64,000 bases of DNA, taken from assembly GCF_000020585.3 (NCBI RefSeq), contig NC_011138.3:598379-662378 (forward strand), read 5' to 3'. This document shows, piece by piece, positions 31,657 through 40,010 of the stretch; within the stretch, counting starts at the first letter, position 1, and each line of letters opens with the position of its first letter. The position numbers and the translations under genes are program-made. The notes beneath the pieces were generated by a model. It was not told where the DNA came from and did not search any database. It worked only from the letters and a program-made list of their open reading frames with translations. This DNA is from Alteromonas mediterranea DE. Its GTDB lineage: Bacteria; Pseudomonadota; Gammaproteobacteria; Enterobacterales; Alteromonadaceae.

Positions 31657-33186
31657 TCATTCAATGTCTTGATAAAGAAGATACGCCGCTCTTTTTTCTC
31701 TGAACTCGCCTAACTCTTTCTGCCAACTTTGGCGAATTTTCTCGGGGGGCATGCCTGCTTGAATTTGAATTCTTAGCGCATCGGTACCGGCCAATTTGTC
31801 GAAGAATTCTGGGCGAGTAAAGAAGGTTTCATTTGAGCCGTCACTGTTGCTTACAGTGGTGTTATATTCAGAAAAGCGAGAATAGGCGTTTATCAAGGTT
31901 GTGATGTCTAAACCAGTAATAGGTGAATATTCTCGAATTGATAGCCCAGGGCTAAAGCTTTGTGACTTCGTAAAATTAGCTTTGGTATAATCAGCGTTAA
32001 CAAATACGTGCGCACTTAACATAGAATTTTCATGCTTAGGGTGGGGCGCTGCACTATTTGCTTTTACCGGTACTTTAGTTTCACCTAACTTAACACGGGG
32101 GTGACCGATAAGCTGAAAAGGAAAATCAGTGCCGCGACCAATGCTGACATCGGTACCTTCGAAAAAGCACAGTGTCGGGTATAGTTTAATAGACAAATCG
32201 TTTGGCAAGTTAGGGCTAGGGGCTACCGGCAGTGAATAATGTGCAGAGCGTTTATAGTCTTCCATCGGTACAACGGTAAGTTTTGCATTGTTGTAGCTGC
32301 TCGCATCAATACCCAACCAACGTTCCCCCACAATCATTTGCGCAAGTTCACCTAAAGTCATGCCGTGAAGAACGGGAATAGGGTGCATACCAATGAAAGA
32401 AGAATATTCTGACGTCAACACCGGGCCGTCGACATAGCGACCGTTGGGGTTTGGTCTATCTAGCACGATAACGTCGATATTGCGCGCGAAGGCGGCTTCC
32501 ATTACGTAGTGCAAAGTACTTAAATACGTATAGAAGCGTACGCCTACATCCTGAATATCGAAGACAATGACATCGATATTTTCCAGCATAGCAGGCGTTG
32601 GCTTTTTGGTTTTGCCGTAAAGAGAGTGAATAGGTAAACCCGTTTTAGCATCAATATCGCTATGTACCTTTTCACCTGCGCCTTTATTTCCTCTAAACCC
32701 GTGCTCGGGTGACATAATGCTTACCACGTTAATACTGCGGCGTAATAAGGCGTCCAGTAAATGCTGGTAGCGATGGTTTGCTTTAATCGAATTTGAATGC
32801 GCAGTTAAGCTGTTATTTGCTTCACCATTTTCAAATTCGCTTGCGGAAGAATACGTGGGCGAGGGAGGTAGATAACTATGTTCCTTAACCAAGGCACTTT
32901 GATTCACTACCAAGCTAACCCGCTTACCAACTAACAAAGGTAGGTACTTTGAGTAGCGTTCAGCCCCTACTGCTTGTTGGTCGGCGTTTAAATATTCGTT
33001 AGGCAACCTTTCTTGCTTGACGTCTCTACTGTTACTACTGCTTGTATATACATGTGTAGATAAGTTTTCTGGCGCGCATCCGGTAAGGAAAGCGAAAGTG
33101 GTCAGCAGGGACAGCGCAATAACAAATGCGCTTATCGTGTAACGTCTAACCTTTATGCTCGTATTGATTAACCCGAAAACTTTCAT
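31657..33186 (-). CDS. namZ: Exo-beta-N-acetylmuramidase NamZ (DUF1343)
   Basis: DUF1343 protein of 509 residues. Characterised members (NamZ) cleave terminal MurNAc from the non-reducing end of peptidoglycan chains. Conserved segments are MSPEHGFRGNKGAGEKV, DIQDVGVRFYTYLSTL, LDRPNPNGRYVDGP and FEGTDVSIGRGTDFPFQ. The N-terminus has a membrane/signal segment ending at a lipobox-like TGC, so it should be a periplasmic lipoprotein. It lies 18 bp downstream of murQ in the same direction, forming a MurNAc release and use operon. Confidence 0.9.
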   Translation of the reverse strand: MKVFGLINTSIKVRRYTISAFVIALSLLTTFAFLTGCAPENLSTHVYTSSSNSRDVKQERLPNEYLNADQQAVGAERYSKYLPLLVGKRVSLVVNQSALVKEHSYLPPSPTYSSASEFENGEANNSLTAHSNSIKANHRYQHLLDALLRRSINVVSIMSPEHGFRGNKGAGEKVHSDIDAKTGLPIHSLYGKTKKPTPAMLENIDVIVFDIQDVGVRFYTYLSTLHYVMEAAFARNIDVIVLDRPNPNGRYVDGPVLTSEYSSFIGMHPIPVLHGMTLGELAQMIVGERWLGIDASSYNNAKLTVVPMEDYKRSAHYSLPVAPSPNLPNDLSIKLYPTLCFFEGTDVSIGRGTDFPFQLIGHPRVKLGETKVPVKANSAAPHPKHENSMLSAHVFVNADYTKANFTKSQSFSPGLSIREYSPITGLDITTLINAYSRFSEYNTTVSNSDGSNETFFTRPEFFDKLAGTDALRIQIQAGMPPEKIRQSWQKELGEFREKRAAYLLYQDIE

Positions 33187-33204
33187 AGCAATAATCTACT
33201 TTAA

Positions 33205-34200
33205 CTATTCGCTTTCATTTACCGCGTTACGCAAATAGCCATCGTTGGCGTTTAGCTGCGCGGCGGCCTGCTCGGCATTTTGCCCCGTTAATACCATTAA
33301 AATGGCAACTTTAGCTTTATTATCGCACCCACTAAGGGCTGTCAAAGCGGCATCTTCACTGCACTCGGTAGCCTGCATAACAATTCGTAGAGCACGTGCT
33401 TTAAGCTTTTCGTTTGTGGCATTTACATCTACCATTAAATTCTGATAGGTCTTACCAAGTTTGATCATGGTGCTCGTACTTATCATATTTAAAATAAGCT
33501 TTTGGGCGGTTCCCGACTTCATACGGGTGCTTCCGGTTAATACTTCTGGGCCAACGATTGGGCATATTGACGTATCCGCATTCTCAAAGATGGCTGCATT
33601 GGGGCTACACGCAATGGAACCGGTAAAGCAGCCCAGTGATCGTGCATATTCTAAAGCGCCACTTACATACGGAGTACGTCCACTGGCTGAAATGCCGATG
33701 ACGGTATCTTTTTGACTAAGCGCGAGCGTTTGTAGGTCAGTCTTTCCCGCTTCAACGTTATCTTCAGCGCCTTCAACCGCGTGTTGTATTGCGCTTTCAC
33801 CGCCTGCGATTACGCCAACGACTAAACTATCGGGGACGCTGAACGTAGGTCTACACTCTACCGCATCTAATATGCCTAACCGCCCGCTCGTGCCTGCGCC
33901 TATATATATAAGCCTTCCACCACTTTTAATACTTATTGTGGCTGCATCTACCGCTTTTGCGATGTGTGGAATTTCTTGCGCAACCGCCTGCGCGACTTTA
34001 GCGTCTTCATTGTTTATACAGCGTAAAATACCCACCGTACTCAGCGTATCTATATTCAGCGAGTCTGGATTCCTGCCTTCCGAGATAATCTTATTAAGAG
34101 ACTGCGCTAGTTCATTAACGGTGGAATGAGTATGCTCAGCAGGCTCTGAAGTGCTGTTTGAAAGAGAAGGTGAAGTCGTAGATGGCTTGTGGGTAGACAT
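33205..34200 (-). CDS. murQ: N-acetylmuramic acid 6-phosphate etherase
   Basis: SIS-fold enzyme that cleaves the lactyl ether of MurNAc-6-phosphate to give GlcNAc-6-phosphate and lactate in the cytosol. It has 331 residues; the first 25-30 are a Ser/Thr-rich extension not found in E. coli MurQ. SIS motifs GAGTSGRLGILDAVECRPTF (about 101) and GISASGRTPYV (about 169) are clear, and the C-terminal helical UBA-like region is present. AAGGT precedes the ATG. No MurNAc kinase or PTS gene is visible nearby, so the source of the phosphorylated substrate is not explained within the window. Confidence 0.95.
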   Translation of the reverse strand: MSTHKPSTTSPSLSNSTSEPAEHTHSTVNELAQSLNKIISEGRNPDSLNIDTLSTVGILRCINNEDAKVAQAVAQEIPHIAKAVDAATISIKSGGRLIYIGAGTSGRLGILDAVECRPTFSVPDSLVVGVIAGGESAIQHAVEGAEDNVEAGKTDLQTLALSQKDTVIGISASGRTPYVSGALEYARSLGCFTGSIACSPNAAIFENADTSICPIVGPEVLTGSTRMKSGTAQKLILNMISTSTMIKLGKTYQNLMVDVNATNEKLKARALRIVMQATECSEDAALTALSGCDNKAKVAILMVLTGQNAEQAAAQLNANDGYLRNAVNESE

Positions 34201-34390
34201 TAAAAACCTTGAAGCAACGTAGTAATAAAATTGTGCGAAGCCAAAGCATAACGGTATTTTACCTTACAAGAAACCTTACGTTAGATTGCGCCTTTTTCAG
34301 CATTAATCTAGCACGCCTTTAAAGTTTCTCATGGTACACTTTCCGTTTACTCTTTCGATGACAATAAACATTTAAGGAACGTGTTTTTCT

Positions 34391-35467
34391 GTGAGCCGAC
34401 AAACGCAAGCTATCATTCACGCTGACGCCCTTTTACACAACTTTAAAGCGCTTGCCGCGATAGCGCCATCAAGCCAGTCGATGGCGGTAGTGAAAGCCGA
34501 TGCCTACGGGCATGGAGCCGTAAATGTAGCGCGTATTTTACAGCATGTATCGTCGCAATTCGCTGTAGCCATTATCGAAGAAGCCATAGCACTTCGCGAT
34601 GCAGGTATAAGTGCGCCCGTGGTCGTATTAGAAGGGGCGCATCAGGCGAAAGAGTGTCAGATGGCGTTTCAGCATAATTGTATTTTGGTGATGCACTGCG
34701 AAGAACAACTTCAGTGGTTGAATAACTGCCCAGAAAACCAACGTCCTCACATTTGGCTTAAAGTGGATAGCGGCATGCACCGCTTAGGCTTTGCGATTTC
34801 CGACATTGAAGATATGACGAAAAAATATCGTCACCTCCTTAGCGAACAAACGGTCATCGCCACCCATTTCGCGTGTGCCGATGATGTGGATAACGGCTTT
34901 ACCGCCTCGCAATTATCAGCATTTAAACGAGTAGCCGACGCTATTGGGTTACCTACTAGCGTTGCGAATTCCCCCGCTACCGTAAATTGGCCAGCAAGCC
35001 GCAACGCGTGGAACCGGTTAGGGGTAGGTGTATACGGCGGTGCGGTATCTACAGCTAACAATGTTGGTGTTGAGATTTACCCCGCTATGACGCTTCGCTC
35101 CAGTATACTTGCGGTGCGTACCATTGCTGCGGGCGAAGGGGTTGGCTACGGTCAAAGGTGGGTGGCATCTAAACCGAGTAAAATTGCAACTGTGGGAATT
35201 GGCTACGCAGACGGTTATCCAAGGCATTGTAAAAACAAAACCCCAGTGATGGTGCGTGGAAAACGGGCTTTTCTGGCGGGCCGGGTATCAATGGATATGA
35301 TCACCATTGATGTTACCCACATCGATAATGTGAGTGTGGGTGATGAAGTCGAGCTGTGGGGGCAAAACGTGCCTATCCAGGAAGTCGCTGCGTGTGCAGA
35401 TACCATCGACTATGAGTTAATGACACGGGTGTCGCAGCGCGTTCCCCGTATAGTAAAATATCTATAA
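34391..35467 (+). CDS. alr: Alanine racemase
   Basis: PLP enzyme that makes D-alanine for peptidoglycan. It has 358 residues. The PLP lysine is in VVKADAYGHGAVNV (about 34-47), and the second catalytic residue, Tyr, is in the conserved GVGYGQRW region (about 250). The start is GTG at 34391 after AAGGAACGTG. It is divergent from murQ, with 190 bp between them. Together with NagZ-like, NamZ and MurQ it makes a cell-wall-themed neighbourhood. Confidence 0.95.
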   Translation: MSRQTQAIIHADALLHNFKALAAIAPSSQSMAVVKADAYGHGAVNVARILQHVSSQFAVAIIEEAIALRDAGISAPVVVLEGAHQAKECQMAFQHNCILVMHCEEQLQWLNNCPENQRPHIWLKVDSGMHRLGFAISDIEDMTKKYRHLLSEQTVIATHFACADDVDNGFTASQLSAFKRVADAIGLPTSVANSPATVNWPASRNAWNRLGVGVYGGAVSTANNVGVEIYPAMTLRSSILAVRTIAAGEGVGYGQRWVASKPSKIATVGIGYADGYPRHCKNKTPVMVRGKRAFLAGRVSMDMITIDVTHIDNVSVGDEVELWGQNVPIQEVAACADTIDYELMTRVSQRVPRIVKYL

Positions 35468-35645
35468 GTTTCAACGTAGTGCCACTTTCCCTCTAAACTA
35501 TATAAGTTTTAATTAAGCACTATTCATTAAAAGAATGAGACTTTTACCCCTGTCTTGAGTCTATACTAGCGTTGCTTAGATTCAGGATTGCAGTGAATGC
35601 TTCACTTCCAACTGTACTAAGCAACAACTCAAAAGTGAGGTTTGT

Positions 35646-35726
35646 ATGCGTACTTCGTTTTCTCGTCCAAGAGTGAATCGTGGAGTAGTAAGTCGACCGT
35701 CAAGACCTGTTCAAAAGAAGCAATAG
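35646..35726 (+). CDS. Candidate 26-residue basic small protein
   Basis: Short open frame of 26 codons beginning MRTSFSRPRVNRGVVS and ending VQKKQ. It has six Arg, two Lys and no acidic residue, with a repeated S-R-P motif. It is preceded by a good ribosome-binding site (GAGG at 35637-35640) and followed 39 bp later by a strong terminator, so the 35.5-35.8 kb segment looks like a complete small transcription unit between alr and the YitT gene. I do not recognise a family. It could instead be a structured small RNA whose frame is accidental. Confidence 0.5.
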   Translation: MRTSFSRPRVNRGVVSRPSRPVQKKQ

Positions 35727-35764
35727 GGTTGCTGTAGGCGTATAGGAATACAAATAAAAGATAC

Positions 35765-35802
35765 AAAAAAGCCCGGTGGGTGTGTCACTCACCGGGCTTT
35801 TT
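35765..35802 (+). terminator. Strong terminator after the 26-codon frame
   Basis: Stem GCCCGGTG (35771-35778) / CACCGGGC (35790-35797) with inner GTG/CAC pairing, flanked by A6 on the left and T5 on the right. Confidence 0.9.
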
Positions 35803-35864
35803 ATTTGCGTTAGTTTAGCGTTAAGTAACGCAACCTTGCGGCGGGTTGGCTAACGGGCTTTCGC

Positions 35865-36569
35865 TTACCCGTTTTGCGCGCGTAACTCGCTGTTTAAATT
35901 ATTGTCTAGCCCACTTCCTGATTTAGGCTCGGTGCGCTCACCTTCCACCTTTTTTGTATTGTTCTCTCCCTGTACTGGGAAATAACGCTCTGGTCTATGG
36001 TTAAGAGAAATGACCATATTAAGACAAAACGCGGCTAAGATAGAGATAAGGACTAAATGCCAAGCGATAAAGAAAAGCGCACAAAGCAATATGGTGCTGT
36101 CTACCGCCAGTTGGAACGTACCCGCTCTAATATTGAATCGCTGTTGTAGGAAAAACGCCATAATGCCAACGCCGCCAAGGCTCGAGCTATGACGGAACAT
36201 CATCAGCATACCTACACCAATTAATATGCCGCCAAATACCGCAGCGAATATGGGGTTAACGTGACTAATATCTACAAACGCGGGTATTTGTTCGGTTAAC
36301 ACCGATACCGTGGTGACAGAAATAAAAGTGTTTATGGTGAATCGCTTGCTAATTTGCGTCCATGCCAATGTATAAAACGGCAAGTTGATAAGAAAGAACA
36401 GCAAGCCAAAATCCATATCGAAGGCATAAGTACCTAACAGGGCTAATCCTGCTGCGCCACCTACCATTAGATCTTGAGATTGGAATAGGTATACGCCAAA
36501 AGCAACAAACAAGCCGGCGCTTATCAGGGCGAAAACATCCTCGATGACACTGTGTTTTGTTTTTTGCAT
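35865..36569 (-). CDS. YitT family membrane protein
   Basis: Inner-membrane protein of about 234 residues with five to six hydrophobic helices, resembling the YitT/DUF161 family. The family glycine-rich segments GGAAGLALLGTY and FGGILIGVGMLMMFRHSSSLGGVGI are present. The final 40 residues are charged and cytosolic. The transported substrate of this family is unknown. The start is uncertain: ATG at 36569 or a GTG 27 bp upstream; neither has a clear ribosome-binding site. Confidence 0.8.
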   Translation of the reverse strand: MQKTKHSVIEDVFALISAGLFVAFGVYLFQSQDLMVGGAAGLALLGTYAFDMDFGLLFFLINLPFYTLAWTQISKRFTINTFISVTTVSVLTEQIPAFVDISHVNPIFAAVFGGILIGVGMLMMFRHSSSLGGVGIMAFFLQQRFNIRAGTFQLAVDSTILLCALFFIAWHLVLISILAAFCLNMVISLNHRPERYFPVQGENNTKKVEGERTEPKSGSGLDNNLNSELRAQNG

Positions 36570-36790
36570 AAGAAGAAACTTGCGTTGAGAAGACACGGCG
36601 TAATTATACGTTTACAACCTCAAAGGTAACAGCGAGATGAAAAGTTAACTCAGTGCGATAAACAACCAGGGGTAAGTCTGTCTTTACGACTCTTAGCGTA
36701 GGGGTGAACAAGGTGTTGCGCCAATGTAAACGTTGCACCACGCTGGGTCATAGAAATGGTTAAGACATGCACTAACTGGCCGAAGACCGA

Positions 36791-37102
36791 CTACTCCACA
36801 TAAGAAAATACCACAATATCTTGTTTATTAAATTCAATATTGCACTGCATTATGCCTAAGTGGAGTGGACTATATGCCTCAATCTTGCTGCCATTTGCAA
36901 CAAACGTGGTATCCCATAACAGCAATTCAGCAGTATCTAACTGACGTTCTACACTCTTTTTCAAAACCCCAGGCGTGAAATTATCGCATAGAATAATGAC
37001 TTCCCGCCTCGCCTCAATCCAGTAAAATGTAATGGTGATCAGCAATGCGATAGCCGCTATTGCCACCACATCAGCAATAATGGAACGTTTCATGGCTTGC
37101 AC
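36791..37102 (-). CDS. Hypothetical single-pass membrane protein
   Basis: About 103 residues: one N-terminal membrane helix (about residues 8-28) followed by a small soluble domain with a Cys at about 38 and another near 90. No family is recognised. A GGAG box lies 9 nt before a GTG at 37102 and immediately before an ATG at 37111, so the exact start is uncertain. It stands alone between YitT and a VOC gene. Confidence 0.5.
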   Translation of the reverse strand: MQAMKRSIIADVVAIAAIALLITITFYWIEARREVIILCDNFTPGVLKKSVERQLDTAELLLWDTTFVANGSKIEAYSPLHLGIMQCNIEFNKQDIVVFSYVE

Positions 37103-37217
37103 GTATTGCATCTCCTTTACTTGTTAAGTTTACAACCGCTGCTCTGATAAACAGAAAGACACTAAGCGGCAATAGCGGCAGAAAATAAATTGAAAGTCGA
37201 ACCTGTATAAAGCGATG

Positions 37218-37604
37218 TTACGCTGTTTGGATCAAGTCCCACTTATTGCCAAACTTATCTTTAAAGATAGCGACCGTACCATATACTTCTTCGCGAGGGG
37301 TCTCTAAAAACAACACGCCTTTGTTTCGCATGTCGTTAAAGTCTCGCCAAAAATCGTTTGTTTTTAAAATTAAAAACACTTTATCGGCCGCTTGATTGCC
37401 AATAAGCGCGCTTTCAACTTGGTTTTTCGCCTGTGTTAATAACAAACTAGCCGGGCTATTCGATGGCGTTACCAGCACAAATCGCGCGTCCTCACCGGTA
37501 ACTTTATCTTCAGTTAATGTGAAATTTAGAACCGAAGTGAAATACGCAATGGCGCTGTCGTAGTCGTCAACGAAAAAGGTAATAGCAGAAAGGTGTTGAG
37601 TCAT
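37218..37604 (-). CDS. VOC family (glyoxalase-like) protein
   Basis: A 128-residue vicinal-oxygen-chelate protein. It opens with LSAITFFVDDYDSAIAYFTS, the usual first strand and helix, and ends with the typical FKDKFGNKWDLIQ segment. The expected first metal-ligand His is replaced (AITFFV), so it may bind metal differently or act without it. I start at ATG 37604; a start 21 bp upstream would add residues before the first strand. It is unrelated in context to the other VOC gene at 24022. Confidence 0.78.
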   Translation of the reverse strand: MTQHLSAITFFVDDYDSAIAYFTSVLNFTLTEDKVTGEDARFVLVTPSNSPASLLLTQAKNQVESALIGNQAADKVFLILKTNDFWRDFNDMRNKGVLFLETPREEVYGTVAIFKDKFGNKWDLIQTA

Positions 37605-37907
37605 AAAATAGGTGTTAGCCCACAATTTTGAATAAATTAAATGTGAATACTACCTAAAAGGTGGCCGAGCTGAAATGGAGATTAACCGTTATAGCATAAT
37701 GCTGAGCGATTTCCGTGAGCGCAATATTTTAAGCCACCATTTATGAACATTTTCTGCAAATGATCTTTTTGTAAGGTTTGCACAGTATAGTTAGTACTGA
37801 AGGATTTATTTTGGCGCACAGCCGCTTTAAACGTTCACGCCCCACTATTTACTTAGAGGCATGGTTTCGTTTAGGGTTCCCGCCAAAAGTTAAATACAGG
37901 AACAGTA

Positions 37908-39026
37908 ATGAACAAGCTACTATCCGCATTTTCTTTAGTTTCATTGGCTACATGCACCGCAGGCCTCGCTAAAGCCGACGAGCTGCCGTTCAATTTGAGT
38001 GGACACGTTCGGGTAAATTACGGTCACCAAGACTGGCAACAACCTGAGTTTAGGGATGGGTTCGAGTTTGAGTCGTTCAAGCTTGGCGTATCAGGCGAAT
38101 CAGACCAATTCAGCTACAAAGCAGAGTATCGCTGGTACGAAAACACCGATTTCGATACCGTTCGTTTTGCCGACCTTACCTATCACTTTGATGAGCAGAC
38201 ACAAATTACCGCGGGAATTACGCAAACACCGTTTGGTCTACAGCCCTTCGGCAGTAATAACTTTTGGTTCTCGGTGAATTACTACCTTGGCTTCGAAGAT
38301 GACTATGATGCCGGGGTTAAAATAAATCACGATTGGGAGAACTGGGATTTCCAAGCCGCCTACTTCATGAATGATGAGTACAACGACGCGGCAGAGTTTG
38401 GGCGTTATTCCTTTGACGTGGCCGACGACGGCGAATACCGTAATAAAGAAGATGGCCAATATAACTTACGCGCAAATTACTCAGCGAACTTTATCCGTGG
38501 TGCTACCACTGATATTGGCGTGTCTTATCAATATGGCAACATTTTAAATTTAGATACCTTGGATGATGGAGATATGAGCGCCTATGCCGTTCACATGCGT
38601 CATACGCAAGGTGATGTAAAAGTGGAATTGCAGTATATCGATTATGAGTACGATTTGGCTGCGCCAGAGGGGCAAGCAGATGATCGCATCGCATTGTCGT
38701 CTTTTACTTTCCCATTCTTAGCGGCAGCTGACGGTAAAACGTACTCGGCAAACCTAGTTTACTCGGTACCGTATAAATTTACCCACATCGAGTCGCTCAC
38801 CTGTTATTCAGAGTATAGTGTGGCAAAAGGCCAAGGTAGCGAAGGTAAAAATTCGTCTCAATGGATAAACGGGTGTAGCTTTGGTTGGGATAAATTGTTT
38901 GTATATGTAGATAGTATCCAAGGTAAAAATATGTGGTTTTCGGGCGGCCCTGGCGTCGGCCTAGATTTAGGCGGTCGACAGGAAACGACTCACCGTCTTA
39001 ATATTAACCTTGGTATTTACTTCTAA
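37908..39026 (+). CDS. Outer-membrane porin-like protein
   Basis: A 372-residue exported beta-barrel. The signal peptide ends near LAKADE, alternating aromatic/polar strands run through the whole length, and the final residue is Phe in NINLGIYF, the hallmark of outer-membrane barrels. It resembles the phosphate/carbohydrate porin type (OprP/OprO-like fold) only loosely. Two Cys near residues 300-325 could form a disulfide. AGGAAC precedes the ATG. The solute-binding protein gene starts 20 bp downstream, suggesting that the pair takes up the same small solute. Confidence 0.78.
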   Translation: MNKLLSAFSLVSLATCTAGLAKADELPFNLSGHVRVNYGHQDWQQPEFRDGFEFESFKLGVSGESDQFSYKAEYRWYENTDFDTVRFADLTYHFDEQTQITAGITQTPFGLQPFGSNNFWFSVNYYLGFEDDYDAGVKINHDWENWDFQAAYFMNDEYNDAAEFGRYSFDVADDGEYRNKEDGQYNLRANYSANFIRGATTDIGVSYQYGNILNLDTLDDGDMSAYAVHMRHTQGDVKVELQYIDYEYDLAAPEGQADDRIALSSFTFPFLAAADGKTYSANLVYSVPYKFTHIESLTCYSEYSVAKGQGSEGKNSSQWINGCSFGWDKLFVYVDSIQGKNMWFSGGPGVGLDLGGRQETTHRLNINLGIYF

Positions 39027-39046
39027 ACGAATAACAGGACTTTGAC

Positions 39047-39844
39047 ATGCGATTATTACTTATAGCGACATTTATATTAGCGCTAACACCTATGCAAAGT
39101 TTTGCCCACGCGTGGATGAAACTGCGAATAGCGACCACAGAGTACGCGCCTTATACGTCAACCGATATGCAGCACGATGGTTATATTAACCACATCATTG
39201 CTGATGCTTTTTTGGAAACCGGCGTGGTTGTTGAATTTGTATCTCTACCGTGGGAAGAGGCATTAGAAGCGACGCTAAACGGCGAGTACGACGCCATTTC
39301 TTACGGCAACTTTGTGCGCGCAAGGGAAGCTGAATTTTACCACAGTAACCCGATTACCGCAGAAAGCTTGGTGTTTTATGTGAATGCTGAAAAAGGCCCA
39401 GAGACGTGGTCGGAGTTAGGTGACTTAAAAGACCTTAAAATGGGGGTAACAGAAGGTTACCTTTACAATGATGAACTGGCTGCTTATATCCAAGACAATA
39501 AAAACGTTGTTGAAGCGCCTACCGATAAAAGCAACTTAGAAGCGTTGATAGAAGGCAGCATCGACGTGTTTCCCATCGATGAGTTAACCGGTTGGTATTT
39601 GTTGCAGCGAGACTTCAATACGGGTGATCGTCGCGACGTAATGTCTATCAAACCTTTTATTTCAACGGTGACTACCCATTTGTTAGTACCTAAAGGTGAA
39701 GGCGATAGTCAGCTTATTCTCTCTTTATTCAACAAAGGGCTAGAAGAGTTAACGCTAGACGGCAAACTTACCCGTTTTAAGCGATTGCTAAAAGAAGGTT
39801 ACTATCAACACCCTCAAAAGAAAGTGAACTACGACAGACGCTAG
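39047..39844 (+). CDS. Periplasmic substrate-binding protein (SBP_bac_3 type)
   Basis: A 265-residue extracytoplasmic solute receptor of the amino-acid-binding (family 3) fold. The signal peptide ends near QSFAHA and the mature protein starts with the usual LRIATTEYAPYTS. The central hinge and the second lobe (DLKDLKMGVTEGYLYND) are clear. No permease or ATPase gene follows, so it either works with an unlinked ABC transporter or, as in many Alteromonadales, acts as a stand-alone sensor. It is in an operon with the porin upstream. Confidence 0.8.
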   Translation: MRLLLIATFILALTPMQSFAHAWMKLRIATTEYAPYTSTDMQHDGYINHIIADAFLETGVVVEFVSLPWEEALEATLNGEYDAISYGNFVRAREAEFYHSNPITAESLVFYVNAEKGPETWSELGDLKDLKMGVTEGYLYNDELAAYIQDNKNVVEAPTDKSNLEALIEGSIDVFPIDELTGWYLLQRDFNTGDRRDVMSIKPFISTVTTHLLVPKGEGDSQLILSLFNKGLEELTLDGKLTRFKRLLKEGYYQHPQKKVNYDRR

Positions 39845-40010
39845 TGTCACTCACTTATACCTTCAACAAATAAGCGTGATATAGGCTGTGTTCTTCAAGC
39901 AATTGCAGCCTGTATCGCGAACTTTGCTTCTAACCCTAGACTATCTTTCCTGATTTATATTTACCTGATATGGTTGACGGCTATTTTGTCACGCCCACCT
40001 AGAGGTTGCC

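Noticed and set aside
37778..37972. A 64-codon plus-strand frame ahead of the porin.
   Set aside because: It overlaps the porin start in another frame, lacks a ribosome-binding site and has no recognisable features.
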